A DNA stretch of 64,000 nt from Lentibacillus persicus (GCF_900112705.1 NZ_FOMR01000003.1:285057-349056), one strand, 5' to 3'. Counted from the stretch's first letter, positions 1-9,220 are shown. Numbers and translations are program-made. The notes: a model not told the origin generated them from the letters alone.

Positions 1-450
1 GAATTCAAGGATGCCGGCCATGAAGTCGTGACAATTGAAAAAGAAAAAGGAAAAACAGTAACCGGCAAAAATAAAGAAGCTGAAATAACCATCGATGAAT
101 CGATTGATGATGTAACCGCAGATCAATTTGATGCATTATTCATCCCGGGCGGTTTTTCGCCGGATCAACTGCGCGCTGATGAACGGTTCGTTAAATTTGC
201 TAAACAATTTATGGATGCAGAAAAACCGGTATTTGCCATATGCCATGGTCCGCAGCTGCTGATTACGGCAAAAGCATTAGAAGGACGCAAGGCAACAGGC
301 TTCACTTCCATCCAGGTGGATATGGAATACGCTAAAGCAAACGTACAGGATGAGGAAGTTGTCGTTTGCAATAACCAGCTTGTGACAAGCCGTCAGCCGG
401 ATGATATTCCTGCGTTTAAGAAAGAATCACTAAAATTATTAAGCGCGTAA
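1..450 (+). CDS. DJ-1/PfpI family protein, 5' truncated by window edge
   Basis: The reading frame is open from base 1, so the start lies outside the window; an internal GTG at 28 is not the real start. The visible part is the C-terminal three quarters of a DJ-1/PfpI (class I glutamine amidotransferase-like) protein. The nucleophile elbow reads A-I-C-H-G-P-Q, with the Cys at about base 241, and it is preceded by the family strand FIPGGFSPD. Members of this branch (general stress protein 18/YfkM type) act as cytosolic proteases, deglycases or chaperones; the exact activity cannot be told from sequence. The gene is followed by a strong bidirectional terminator shared with yaaH. Confidence 0.85.
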   Translation, partial: EFKDAGHEVVTIEKEKGKTVTGKNKEAEITIDESIDDVTADQFDALFIPGGFSPDQLRADERFVKFAKQFMDAEKPVFAICHGPQLLITAKALEGRKATGFTSIQVDMEYAKANVQDEEVVVCNNQLVTSRQPDDIPAFKKESLKLLSA

Positions 451-454
451 TAAT

Positions 455-494
455 AAATCCCCCTTTTCGCTCTTACAGCGGAGAGGGGGATTTT
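455..494. terminator. Bidirectional intrinsic terminator
   Basis: A long GC-rich stem (AATCCCCC paired with GGGGGATT, extended by TCGCT/AGCGG) has an A-run on one side and a T-run on the other. It lies between two convergent genes and can end transcription from both. Confidence 0.85.
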
Positions 495-495
495 A

Positions 496-1785
496 TTAAT
501 CCAATTTTGTGATCGTAAAATTATCCTGCAGGAGAAGCCAATTTTGCGGGAAGGCCAGCCCTAATTTCCAATAACTGATACCGAGCAGGTTTAATTCTTT
601 AATCATATCAAATTTTGCCTGTATCGAGCGGGCGTCTTCAAACCATACCTCATGATTTGCCCCTTGGGAATCCGTGTAAGTATAGAAAGGTGCTTGGGCT
701 GTCGTGTCGTATTCAATGCTTACATTTTGCTGGCGGGCTCGTGCAATTGCCTGCTGAGGACTGAGTGCTTCGGCAGGGTCGCCGCCTTCGGTAAACGGGA
801 GTGTCCAATCGTAGCCATAAAGGTTTTGGCCGAGCAGTATTTTTTCCGGCGGCATAACGCTTAATGCAAAATCAACAACTTTCCGCACTTCATTTATAGG
901 GGAAACAGCCCTTGGCGGCCCGTAGCTGTAACCCCATTCATAGGTCATCAGCACCACGAAATCAGCAATTTCACCATGCGTTGCATAATCGTGCGCTTCG
1001 TACCATTCACCTGTCTGTTCCGCACTCGTTTTAGGCGCCAGCGCGGTGGACAGCATTAAACCTTCTTCCGATAAACGCTGTTTCGCTTTGCGCAAAAAAT
1101 TATTGTAAGCTTCACGATCTTCGGGCGGCAGAAATTCAAAATCAAAATGAACATCGCTGAAACCGATCTCTTGGGCCACGTTGACGATACTATCAAGCAG
1201 CGTATTTTGCACGGCCTGGACCGTCAAAATAATATGGCCAAGTTCTCTGCTGAACTCCCCCTCTTCAAGGTTCGTGATAACGAGCATCAACGCCGTATTC
1301 TGATTACCGGCAATCTGTACAAAGTTATCCAGAGGCGGAGCTGAAAGCGTTCCGTCACGATTTACCTGATAGCTGAATGGAGCAAGATAAGTGAGGTAAG
1401 GTGTTGTTTTTTCAGCTGAGTTTATGAGCGTCTGGGATACTTCGCCGCCTAAAGGTTCGATATAGGCGTTGGATGTGATGTCAGGTTTTGTCTGCTCGGG
1501 AATATAAAGCCGGGTCCCCACAGCTAGTACCCCTTCTAATGGAATATTATTGATCTGTGCAAGTTGATCAGCTGTCATGCCAAATTGCTGCGAAATCGAA
1601 AATAAGCTGTCGCCCGGCTGTACAAAATAAAACTGCCCAACGATAGGAATGACGAGTGACTGACCGGGCACAAGGTTATTCGGGGTGTCGAGCTCGTTGG
1701 CATCGATTAAAGCTGTGGGGGTGGTGCCATATAAATCGGCTATTTGATAGAGTGTGTCGCCTTGATTGACCACATGAATCTGCAA
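496..1785 (-). CDS. yaaH: Spore cortex/peptidoglycan glycosylase, LysM-GH18 (YaaH/SleL type)
   Basis: The protein of about 429 residues has two N-terminal LysM domains (about 3-47 and 52-96) that bind peptidoglycan. A glycoside hydrolase 18 domain follows (about 105-429). The catalytic stretch VHFDFEF is at 212-218, with the presumed acid at Glu217. It matches B. subtilis YaaH, a spore-coat protein of the SleL family of N-acetylglucosaminidases that act on cortex fragments during germination. The start chosen is TTG at 1785, which lies 7 bases after a good GGAGGG site; this gives the family N-terminus MQIHVVNQGD. The upstream ATG at 1809 precedes the ribosome site and is not used. There is no signal peptide, as is usual for mother-cell coat proteins. 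Confidence 0.93.
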   Translation of the reverse strand: MQIHVVNQGDTLYQIADLYGTTPTALIDANELDTPNNLVPGQSLVIPIVGQFYFVQPGDSLFSISQQFGMTADQLAQINNIPLEGVLAVGTRLYIPEQTKPDITSNAYIEPLGGEVSQTLINSAEKTTPYLTYLAPFSYQVNRDGTLSAPPLDNFVQIAGNQNTALMLVITNLEEGEFSRELGHIILTVQAVQNTLLDSIVNVAQEIGFSDVHFDFEFLPPEDREAYNNFLRKAKQRLSEEGLMLSTALAPKTSAEQTGEWYEAHDYATHGEIADFVVLMTYEWGYSYGPPRAVSPINEVRKVVDFALSVMPPEKILLGQNLYGYDWTLPFTEGGDPAEALSPQQAIARARQQNVSIEYDTTAQAPFYTYTDSQGANHEVWFEDARSIQAKFDMIKELNLLGISYWKLGLAFPQNWLLLQDNFTITKLD

Positions 1786-1848
1786 TAAAATCCCTCCCTT
1801 TAAAATCATTTCTCTTCTACATTATGACTTTAAAGAAGGGGATATTAC

Positions 1849-2376
1849 TTAGATAGGTTCTATGGAAGCATTCATTACTGAGCGCATGAGGTATAGCGCG
1901 TATTCGGTACCCTCTTTTTCTTCAGAGGCCATACAATTTTCCGGGATGTGCATCGAATACTTATGCATATAGGCATCTTTTGCTGTAAATAAAATACAAA
2001 TATCGCCGGCAATGCCCGCCATGATGAGATGTGTTTTTCCGAGATCATTCAACAACGTGTGAAGCGGTGTCTCGAAAAAAGCTGAATGTTGCGGTTTAAT
2101 CAGAAAATAATCCGACTCATCCGGTTTCAAAGCCTGAATGATATGTTCGTTTCCGCTATACTGGCAATGCTCAATAATTTTGCGAAAATCGGCTTGCCAC
2201 AGATCGTAGTGATCGTTAACGTAAATGATAGGCATATTATTATCTTTGCCAAATTGGCGAAGTTTTTTCAATCCAGGTAAAATATCATTTGTATGCTGAA
2301 GCAAGTTTTCTCCACCATCAAAGTCAAAATCGTTTATAATATCAACGAATAGAATAGCACTGTTGTGAATATCCAT
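1849..2376 (-). CDS. yaaI: Isochorismatase-family cysteine hydrolase (YaaI)
   Basis: A 175-residue isochorismatase/nicotinamidase-fold protein. The family catalytic triad can be placed at Asp12 (in VDIINDF), Lys94 (in LIKPQHSAF) and Cys127 (in GIAGDICILF). The substrate cannot be predicted; relatives hydrolyse nicotinamide, isochorismate, N-carbamoyl amides or related compounds. The start at 2376 follows AAAGGGG at a suitable distance; a longer frame upstream overlaps tadA on the other strand and is not needed. Position between yaaH and tadA is the same as in B. subtilis. It is divergent from tadA, with 68 bases between the starts. Confidence 0.85.
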   Translation of the reverse strand: MDIHNSAILFVDIINDFDFDGGENLLQHTNDILPGLKKLRQFGKDNNMPIIYVNDHYDLWQADFRKIIEHCQYSGNEHIIQALKPDESDYFLIKPQHSAFFETPLHTLLNDLGKTHLIMAGIAGDICILFTAKDAYMHKYSMHIPENCMASEEKEGTEYALYLMRSVMNASIEPI

Positions 2377-2444
2377 TTCAGTTGCCCCTTTCTTCCTATT
2401 AGTTTTTCCTTTATAGAAAAATTCAAACGTCAAGAGGTGTTTAG

Positions 2445-2918
<474 letters not shown>

Positions 2919-3022
2919 AGCTTTTTCCTGTATGGAGGCAATTGCCACAGCAATTACTGGTAGTCAACACTATCTCAAATCATAAAAAATATCTGTGAAT
3001 TTTATCCACCCTATAATTATTA

Positions 3023-3051
3023 TTGCATTTTGCACGCATAGTAAGTATAAT
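3023..3051 (+). promoter_or_regulatory. SigA-type promoter of the SRP RNA gene
   Basis: TTGCAT (3023-3028) and a perfect TATAAT (3046-3051) are separated by 17 bases. The first base of the predicted RNA (3059) lies 8 bases after the -10 box. Confidence 0.8.
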
Positions 3052-3058
3052 AAATATT

Positions 3059-3327
3059 GCCGTGCTAAGCGGGGAGGTAGCGGTGCCCTGTACTCGCAAT
3101 CCGCTATAGCGAGGCTGAATTCCCATTCGAGGTCGGATGTCTGTAAGGTCTGCCTCAAGGGATTGGTGTTGACGCCCAGGTCCTGCGCAACAGGAACCCA
3201 TGAACCCTGTCAGATCCGGAAGGAAGCAGCAGTAAGTGGTCATTCTTGTGTGCCGCGGGGAAGCCTGAGCCGAGCCATGAACTTGGGTAACGCTTATGGA
3301 CGTTCGATCAACAATGGGTGCACGGCT
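3059..3327 (+). ncRNA. scr: Signal recognition particle RNA (scRNA, large Bacillus type)
   Basis: The highly conserved SRP domain IV core is visible near 3206-3235 (CAGATCCGGAAGGAAGCAGCA), with flanking GACGCCCAGGTCC upstream. The 5' end GCCGTGC (3059) can pair with GCACGGC (3320-3326), which closes the Alu-type domain, so the RNA is about 269 nt. This is the length of the large Bacillus scRNA with an Alu domain. It binds Ffh and directs membrane and secreted proteins to the translocon. Position after tadA matches B. subtilis. Confidence 0.95.
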
Positions 3328-3339
3328 TACATAATGAGG

Positions 3340-3387
3340 AAAGACTGCATCAATGTCGAAAGCGACAGTTGAGGCAGTCTTTTTTTC
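3340..3387 (+). terminator. Intrinsic terminator of the SRP RNA gene
   Basis: AAAGACTGC pairs with GCAGTCTTT and is followed by a run of T; an inner stem TGTCG/CGACA is also present. Confidence 0.85.
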
Positions 3388-3512
3388 GTATAAATGCCGT
3401 TAGTCATATATTTTTTGTTATAATTTTAATAATTAGGATTTTATTAAAACTACCGGAAAGAGGGCGCTTTTGCTGCTTTATATAATGCTTTCTGTCGTTA
3501 TATGCGTGCATG

Positions 3513-3635
3513 GAACTCTATCTATCTATCGGCACAGTCAAAAATTATTTGACACAGATTTTGCAAAAGACAGGGTTGCGCGACCGTACGCAATTAGCCA
3601 TTTATGCGGTGAAGCATCATATTATTGATGATTAA
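3513..3635 (+). pseudogene. Remnant of a LuxR/NarL-family response regulator (C-terminal HTH only)
   Basis: A 40-codon frame ending at TAA (3633-3635) encodes the end of a LuxR-type helix-turn-helix: ELYLSIGTVKNYLTQIL then QKTGLRDRTQLAIYAVKHH. The pattern LS.GTVKNY and TGLRDRTQLA.YAVK is diagnostic of NarL/FixJ regulators such as LnrK, LiaR and DesR. No receiver domain, start codon or linker precedes it; the frame decays upstream. It is therefore the broken tail of a regulator gene. It lies 170 bases upstream of two export operons, and its closest functional relatives regulate lnrLMN-type transporters, so it may be the relic of their two-component system. Further on, 3701-3751 reads like the C-terminal tail of a TetR regulator (LAPIIQEGQKQGLS), with less certainty. 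Confidence 0.75.
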
Positions 3636-3806
3636 TAGGTCATTAATCAGCTAACCTCAGCTAAAGAAATTCAAAGGATAGTGTTTATTGCTTTATAGGG
3701 GGCTACCTCGCCCCAATTATTCAGGAGGGACAAAAACAAGGTTTGAGTTAATATCGTACATAAGGGCACTGATATAAGACAGCGTAGCAAAGAAGGGGGA
3801 TCAGCA

Positions 3807-4721
3807 TTGATCGAGATTAATAATTTAACTAAACGCTATAAATCGTTTCAGGCTGTCAACAACAGCAGTTTTAATGTGGAAAAAGGCGAAATTTTCGGGT
3901 TTCTCGGGCCGAATGGGGCAGGTAAAAGCACGACAATCAATATTTTATCCACTATGTTGCAGCCTACGAGTGGGACGGTCACAATAAATGGTTATGATGT
4001 CATAAAACAGCAGAACCAGGTGCGGGAGAGCATCGGTATAATTTTTCAGCAAAATACGCTGGATGAAAAACTGACCGCGAAGGAAAATTTAATGCTGCAT
4101 TGCAAATTCTATGGTGTGCCCCGTGCTTCTCGTAAGCACCGAATTGATGAGGTGCTGGAAATTGTCGATTTACAGGAAAGCATAAATACGTTAGTCGAAA
4201 AATTTTCCGGAGGCATGCAGCGCCGCTTGGAAATTGCCCGCGGGCTGCTCCATTATCCAAAAGTACTATTTCTTGATGAGCCGACAGTGGGGCTTGATCC
4301 ACAAACGCGTGCTCATGTCTGGGAATATATTTTAAAGTTGAAAGAAAAAGAAAATATTACCATGTTCCTGACAACCCACTACCTGGATGAAGCAGAAATC
4401 AGTGATCGTATTGCTATTATGGATCAGGGTGAAATTATTGCGATTGATACACCAAAACGGTTAAAACAAAAGATTGGCGGCGACATTATCGAAATTACAA
4501 CAAGCGACAATGAAGCGGCCATGAAGGAAATCGAAAATAACTTCAATGTCGTGGCGTTATCGCTCAAAGACGATGTCATCTACTGCAAAGTGAAAAACAG
4601 CGATGCGTTTGTTTCCGAATTCATCAAAACGCTAAAGACACCGCTAACTGGACTGGATATTCGGAAACCTACATTAAACGATGTTTTTCTCTCATTTACG
4701 GGGCGAGAAATCAGAGATTAA
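3807..4721 (+). CDS. ABC-2 exporter ATP-binding protein (DrrA type)
   Basis: The 304-residue ATPase has Walker A GPNGAGKST at about 34-42, the signature FSGGMQRR near 134, Walker B VLFLDEPTVGLD near 154, and a switch His in TTHYLDEAE. The C-terminal extension is typical of the DrrA/CcmA family that powers drug, antibiotic or lipid export. The start is TTG at 3807, 8 bases after AAGGGGGA, and gives the family N-terminus MIEINNLTKRY. It is the first gene of a two-gene unit with the permease at 4734. Substrate unknown. The pair and the following three genes are absent from this position in B. subtilis. Confidence 0.9.
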   Translation: MIEINNLTKRYKSFQAVNNSSFNVEKGEIFGFLGPNGAGKSTTINILSTMLQPTSGTVTINGYDVIKQQNQVRESIGIIFQQNTLDEKLTAKENLMLHCKFYGVPRASRKHRIDEVLEIVDLQESINTLVEKFSGGMQRRLEIARGLLHYPKVLFLDEPTVGLDPQTRAHVWEYILKLKEKENITMFLTTHYLDEAEISDRIAIMDQGEIIAIDTPKRLKQKIGGDIIEITTSDNEAAMKEIENNFNVVALSLKDDVIYCKVKNSDAFVSEFIKTLKTPLTGLDIRKPTLNDVFLSFTGREIRD

Positions 4722-4733
4722 GAGGAGGGATGA

Positions 4734-5558
4734 TTGATGGAAGGTATTATCGCCATTTGGCAGCGGGATATTATCAAGTTTTTCAGAGACCGGCCCCGGA
4801 TGGTCGGATCTTTTTCCATGCCTATTTTGTTTCTGGTGGTTTTCGGCATCGGGATGGGCGGTTCGATGGAATCATTAGTTAGTGCGGGGACCAATGCGCA
4901 GAATTTCAATTATACAGAATTCATTTTCCCTGGGATCGTGTCAATGACCTTGTTGATGACATCAATTTTTTCATCGCTTTCAATTATACAGGACCGTGAT
5001 TTTGGTTATATGCGTGAGATACTTGTGTCACCGGTGTCCCGGGTGAATATTGCAATTGGCAAAATGCTTGGCTCAGCTTCTGTCGCTTTATTGCAAGGTG
5101 TCATGATGTTTGTGCTTCTCCCTGTGCTCGGTATAGGAATTGATTTGGTTTCATTTTTCCAGGTACTTCCGGTAATGTTTTTGATGGCTTGTGCCTTCTC
5201 GTCGTTGGGTCTGCTCGTAGCGAGCCTGCTCAACTCTATGCAGGGATTTCAACTTGTAGTAAATATTTTTGTTATGCCGATGATTTTTCTATCCGGCGCC
5301 TTATTCCCACTAAATAATATGCCTGGATGGGTCAATTTTCTTGTCACATTGAACCCGGTCACCTATGGAGTTGATCTAATGAAACATATTATGATCGATG
5401 TGGAAAGCCTTAATGCAGCTGTGAGGGAGGAAATGGGTCTCAATCTTACATTCTTTGGTCAGCCTGTAACCATTACCGGTGAACTTTTCTTCTTGCTGGG
5501 ATTTACAGCCGTTCTGATTTTGCTTGCTACCTTAAGTTTTAGACGAGCAAACAGTTAA
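4734..5558 (+). CDS. ABC-2 type exporter permease (DrrB type)
   Basis: A 274-residue membrane protein with about six hydrophobic segments and the ABC-2 pattern: a cytoplasmic N-terminus (WQRDIIKFFRDRP), then a loop with FNYTEFIFPGIVSMTLLM and the conserved LSGALFPLNNMPGWV. It should form the channel for the ATPase encoded 12 bases upstream. AGGAGG precedes the ATG. There is no signal peptide or separate substrate domain, so the substrate cannot be predicted. The last segment (FLLGFTAVLILLATLSF) ends with a short basic tail. Confidence 0.88.
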   Translation: MMEGIIAIWQRDIIKFFRDRPRMVGSFSMPILFLVVFGIGMGGSMESLVSAGTNAQNFNYTEFIFPGIVSMTLLMTSIFSSLSIIQDRDFGYMREILVSPVSRVNIAIGKMLGSASVALLQGVMMFVLLPVLGIGIDLVSFFQVLPVMFLMACAFSSLGLLVASLLNSMQGFQLVVNIFVMPMIFLSGALFPLNNMPGWVNFLVTLNPVTYGVDLMKHIMIDVESLNAAVREEMGLNLTFFGQPVTITGELFFLLGFTAVLILLATLSFRRANS

Positions 5559-5599
5559 GTGATTTGTGCCACGAACCGATTCCTCGTGTCAAACCCCCG

Positions 5600-5665
5600 T
5601 TAGTCGAAGCGGCCCGCGGAAAGCGAAGCATATTTCCGCAGCGGGGTGACCGCTTCCCTCCCCCA
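5600..5665 (+). repeat. GC-rich intergenic repeat, copy B1
   Basis: The core CCCGCGGAAAGCGAAGCAT followed by ATTTCCGCAGCGGGG is nearly the same as the sequence at 18590-18620 and related to copies near 20700, 46860 and 49710. AAGCGG and CCGCTT bracket the core, so it can form a hairpin. It separates the two ABC export units. Confidence 0.7.
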
Positions 5666-5811
5666 TAATCGTTCCTCTTTTCTAATCTCCTTTTCTCTAT
5701 GTCAGGCATAAAATGACCTCCGTCACATTACAAAGTATAAATTTAGTGACTTGAGGCTGTATGCATCAACCAGCACGCCGGTGTACACTAAAATCACAGG
5801 AGGCGGTTACG

Positions 5812-6744
5812 ATGATTGAGTTGGTGGGTTTAACAAAGAAGTTTAAGCATAATGAAGCAGTCAAAAACCTGAATATGTTTATTGAGAAAGGTGAAATAGT
5901 AGGCTTGCTCGGCCCTAATGGCGCGGGCAAATCAACGGCTATTTCAATGATGGCATCACTTTCAGAACCGACGGGCGGTGATGTGAGATTTAATAACAAC
6001 AGTATTTTGAAAAACCCCGCTCCATTACGGAAAGTTGTTGGCATGGTACCGCAGGAAATCGCTTTGTATGACGACTTAACAGCAGAAGAAAACATGCAAT
6101 TTTTCGGGCGGATTTACCGTTTGAGAGGGCAGGTATTAAAACGGAAGATTGATGAAGTACTGGAGCAGATCGGTTTAAGTGAACGCCGTAAACAAGTGGT
6201 CAGGAAATTTTCCGGCGGGATGAAACGGCGTCTGAATATTGGAGTAGCCATGCTGCATGATCCGGAACTTCTAATTATGGATGAGCCGGCTGTTGGTATT
6301 GACCCGCAATCACGCAATTATATTTTGGAAACGGTTAAGCGATTAAATGAAGAAAGACAGATGACCGTTCTTTACACGAGCCACTATATGGAAGAGGTGG
6401 AATATCTTTGCGACCGTATTTACATTATGGATCAAGGGAATTTGATTGCATCCGGTACAAAAGAGGAAATCAAGCAGATTCTTTCCGCTGAGAAGACGAT
6501 TTCCATCAAAACTAACCGGCTGAATGATCGATTTCTTTCTCTGTTGGAAGAATCCCCGACGATTAATCAAGTGGTGGCAGGCGAAAAAGAAGTAACAATA
6601 ACGGTACCAAAAGAAATTAATATGTTTCCGAAATTAATTAACCTTGCCGAAAAGGTTGAACTGGAGCTGCGTTCAGTTGAGGTTAAAACACCAACCCTGG
6701 AAGATGTGTTTCTTCATCTGACAGGTCGGGCGCTCCGGGATTAG
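5812..6744 (+). CDS. ABC-2 exporter ATP-binding protein (LnrL-like)
   Basis: A 310-residue DrrA-type ATPase. It shows Walker A GPNGAGKST near 35, signature FSGGMKRRLNIG near 135, Walker B LLIMDEPAVGIDPQS near 156 and switch His in YTSHYMEEV. The ATG at 5812 follows AGGAGG and gives MIELVGLTKKF; an upstream ATG at 5761 adds a non-homologous leader. Together with the two permeases that follow, the layout (one ATPase, two permeases of about 420 and 370 residues) matches LnrLMN (YfiLMN) of B. subtilis, which exports linearmycin-type lipopolyenes. The family assignment is by architecture and length; the actual substrate is not known. Confidence 0.88.
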   Translation: MIELVGLTKKFKHNEAVKNLNMFIEKGEIVGLLGPNGAGKSTAISMMASLSEPTGGDVRFNNNSILKNPAPLRKVVGMVPQEIALYDDLTAEENMQFFGRIYRLRGQVLKRKIDEVLEQIGLSERRKQVVRKFSGGMKRRLNIGVAMLHDPELLIMDEPAVGIDPQSRNYILETVKRLNEERQMTVLYTSHYMEEVEYLCDRIYIMDQGNLIASGTKEEIKQILSAEKTISIKTNRLNDRFLSLLEESPTINQVVAGEKEVTITVPKEINMFPKLINLAEKVELELRSVEVKTPTLEDVFLHLTGRALRD

Positions 6745-6756
6745 GGATGAGAAAAT

Positions 6757-8022
6757 ATGATTTGGCAAATCATGAAAAAACAAGGCCTTATGCTTTTCAG
6801 GAATCCTGTCCAGTTGCTTTTATTGGTGGGGTTGCCCCTAATCCTGATCGCTATACTTGGAACCGCGCTAGGGGGCACTATGAATGGCGAGTCCAGTCCG
6901 ATTGATGTAAAGATTGCATTTGTTGACCATGGCAATGAACAGGGGCAGATCGATCGGTTTATGAATGACCTCGAATCGGAATTACCTCGTGAGGCGGTGG
7001 AGGGAATTCAGGAAGGCACCAGTGAATTAAAGCCGGTCAGCACCTTAAGAGAAGATGTCTTAGGCAGTGAAAATGTCAGCGAAATAGTCGACGTACAGGA
7101 TGCAGCGCCAGCTGAGCTTGGAGCACTAAAGAATGACGACAGTTACACTGCAATAATTGAAGTGCCGGAAACATTCACATATAACATGCTCGAATATATG
7201 GTGCTGGATAAACCGGAGCAGCCGAAATTGAAAGTAACGCAAAATGAAACACGAGAAATCGGCGTGTCTGTTGTTAACGCAATTCTGGAACAATATCAGG
7301 AACAGTTTACGTTAGGCATGTTTTTAAGCAAAAATGGTATTGATGCTGGCACGCTTGAATTGAATGAATATGCTTCAACAGGTGAGGTGACAACAGTCAA
7401 TCAAAAAAATCCGGTAACGGCAAAGGGCTATTACGCTGTCGGAATGGTCGTTATGAATGTTCTGTTTCTTGCTTCTACCATTGGCTCAATTGCATTTCAT
7501 GAGAAAAAAACGCATGTCTTTGACCGTATCATTCTTGGCAATATGTCTCATTGGGTTTATTTCACAGGTGTTTTGTTGTCAGGTATGATTTTTGGCTTTT
7601 TTCATCTTTTGATTGTTTATGGTTTTGCTTGGGCAGTATTTGGCATTGCTTGGCCAAACCTCTTGGCATTTTTAGTAGTTTCGCTCGTGTATGCAATGGC
7701 AATCGGCGGTATAACAGTCTTATTGACTGCTATCAGCTATCGTATTAATTCGGAGGTCATTACGAGTTTTTTCTCAGGAATATTGGCAACGTTAATGGCA
7801 TTTTTAGGCGGAAGCTTTTTCCCGATAGGCAATTCCTCTGAATTATTGCGGACGATCGGCAATTTAACACCTAACGGAGCTGGCATGTCAGCTTATATCG
7901 GCATTTTAAGAGGCGATGATATTTCTGAAATCGGCATTCACCTGCTCTTTCTGATTATTTTTGCGTTGACAGCCATTGTTTTCGCTGTCATCAGCTTTCC
8001 AAAAAGGGGGATATCAGGATGA
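6757..8022 (+). CDS. ABC-2 exporter permease with large extracellular domain (LnrM-like)
   Basis: A 421-residue protein of the ABC2_membrane_3 type: one N-terminal membrane helix (LLLLVGLPLILIAILGTALGG), an extracellular domain of about 180 residues, then five hydrophobic segments from about residue 230. The conserved LGGSFFPIGN precedes the last segments. It is predicted to pair with the product of 8019-9137 to form a heterodimeric channel. The gene follows the ATPase gene by 12 bases and overlaps the next gene by 4 bases, which implies coupled translation. Confidence 0.88.
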   Translation: MIWQIMKKQGLMLFRNPVQLLLLVGLPLILIAILGTALGGTMNGESSPIDVKIAFVDHGNEQGQIDRFMNDLESELPREAVEGIQEGTSELKPVSTLREDVLGSENVSEIVDVQDAAPAELGALKNDDSYTAIIEVPETFTYNMLEYMVLDKPEQPKLKVTQNETREIGVSVVNAILEQYQEQFTLGMFLSKNGIDAGTLELNEYASTGEVTTVNQKNPVTAKGYYAVGMVVMNVLFLASTIGSIAFHEKKTHVFDRIILGNMSHWVYFTGVLLSGMIFGFFHLLIVYGFAWAVFGIAWPNLLAFLVVSLVYAMAIGGITVLLTAISYRINSEVITSFFSGILATLMAFLGGSFFPIGNSSELLRTIGNLTPNGAGMSAYIGILRGDDISEIGIHLLFLIIFALTAIVFAVISFPKRGISG

Positions 8023-9137
8023 CTGGCATTTTACTATCAAAATTAAAACGATTTATCCGAAACCCCTTTATATTTATTATTTTCACGGTTATGTCGATCG
8101 GGTTTGCTTTAATTTTAGGCGGTTCAAATTTAGAGGGAAGTATTCAGGTCCCTGTTTATACAGCAGAGGAATCAGTGAAGGATGCGGCAGCTGAAGAGGC
8201 ATTATCTGAAACGGAAAAAGTAGCCTTCAAATGGATGGACAGTAAGCAAAGAGTGGAAGAAGAAGTATCAACCGGGCGAGCAGAGGTAGGGGGTATTCTC
8301 CGGGAAGATGACTTTCAATTGATTGTAGGGGTGGATTCACCCAATGCCGGAACCATTGAACAGATGATCCAGAGAGCTTATACAAAAAAAGCTCAGCGGG
8401 AACAAATTTTAGAAGCGGCACGCATTTCGGGCAACATGAATAGTGAGGCTGTATTGAAAAAATTGGATGAAGCGCTGGCCGAACCGGTATTTTTCATTGA
8501 AAGAAGCCATTTTAACAGCTCGGATGATTTTGAGTTTAATAGTACATTGCACACGTTGTTTGGTTTCACACTATTTTTTGTCATATACACGATTGGCTTT
8601 AATGTGCTGCCAATCCTGACTGATAAAAAGGATGGTCTGTGGGACAGAATGATACTGGCGCCTGTTCGGAAATGGGAAATGTATGTGGCCAATTTAATCT
8701 ACAGTTTCTTTGAAGGCTATCTGCAAGTCGTGATAATCTTTCTCGTGTTCCGTTATATCGTTGGCGTTGATTTTAATGGAAGATTTGCAGAATCGTTATT
8801 GTTTTTGATTCCATATATATTTGCAATTGTGGCATTGTCCATCCTGATAACCGGAATCGTTAAAAATGCGCAGCAGTTTAATGCCGCACTGCCGATTGTT
8901 TCGGTCAGTATGGCTATGATTGGTGGTGCTTTCTGGCCGATAGAAATCGTGGAATCGGAAATTCTGCTTGCTTTATCCAATGTAATTCCGCTGACGTATG
9001 GCATGGAGTTATTAAACGGTATCGCGGTGTATGGCTATCCATTGGAAGAACTGTTAATTTCGATCAGCGTTTTAATCCTGATGGGAGTTACATTTACAGG
9101 CGTTGGCATCCATTTAATGGAACGAAGACATGTGTGA
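8019..9137 (+). CDS. ABC-2 exporter permease with large extracellular domain (LnrN-like)
   Basis: A 372-residue partner of the preceding permease with the same plan: one N-terminal helix (FIFIIFTVMSIGFALILGG), an extracellular region of about 140 residues, and then a block of five helices from about residue 178 with the conserved IGGAFWPIEIV. The start ATG overlaps the upstream stop (ATGA type). It closes the export operon and is followed by an intrinsic terminator. Confidence 0.88.
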   Translation: MTGILLSKLKRFIRNPFIFIIFTVMSIGFALILGGSNLEGSIQVPVYTAEESVKDAAAEEALSETEKVAFKWMDSKQRVEEEVSTGRAEVGGILREDDFQLIVGVDSPNAGTIEQMIQRAYTKKAQREQILEAARISGNMNSEAVLKKLDEALAEPVFFIERSHFNSSDDFEFNSTLHTLFGFTLFFVIYTIGFNVLPILTDKKDGLWDRMILAPVRKWEMYVANLIYSFFEGYLQVVIIFLVFRYIVGVDFNGRFAESLLFLIPYIFAIVALSILITGIVKNAQQFNAALPIVSVSMAMIGGAFWPIEIVESEILLALSNVIPLTYGMELLNGIAVYGYPLEELLISISVLILMGVTFTGVGIHLMERRHV

Positions 9138-9140
9138 ATA

Positions 9141-9180
9141 AGGGGCTCGTTGCACAATGCAGCGAGCCTCTGTGTTTATT
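9141..9180 (+). terminator. Intrinsic terminator of the ABC export operon
   Basis: GGGGCTCGTTGC pairs with GCAGCGAGCCTC around a 5-base loop and is followed by a T-rich stretch. Confidence 0.75.
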
Positions 9181-9190
9181 TGCAATCCTC

Positions 9191-9220
9191 TTCACATTCA
9201 CCCCTGATATCGAGTATAAT
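9191..9220 (+). promoter_or_regulatory. Probable SigA promoter of dnaX
   Basis: TTCACA (9191-9196) and TATAAT (9215-9220) with an 18-base spacer, 75 bases upstream of the chosen dnaX start and after the preceding terminator. Confidence 0.6.

Noticed and set aside
2995..3372. 125-codon open frame
   Set aside because: It runs through the SRP RNA gene and its terminator; the RNA evidence is far stronger and no ribosome site precedes it.
3701..3751. TetR-family C-terminal tail (LAPIIQEGQKQGLS) as its own pseudogene
   Set aside because: Only about 16 residues and no upstream frame; too short to call separately, so it is mentioned with the neighbouring remnant.
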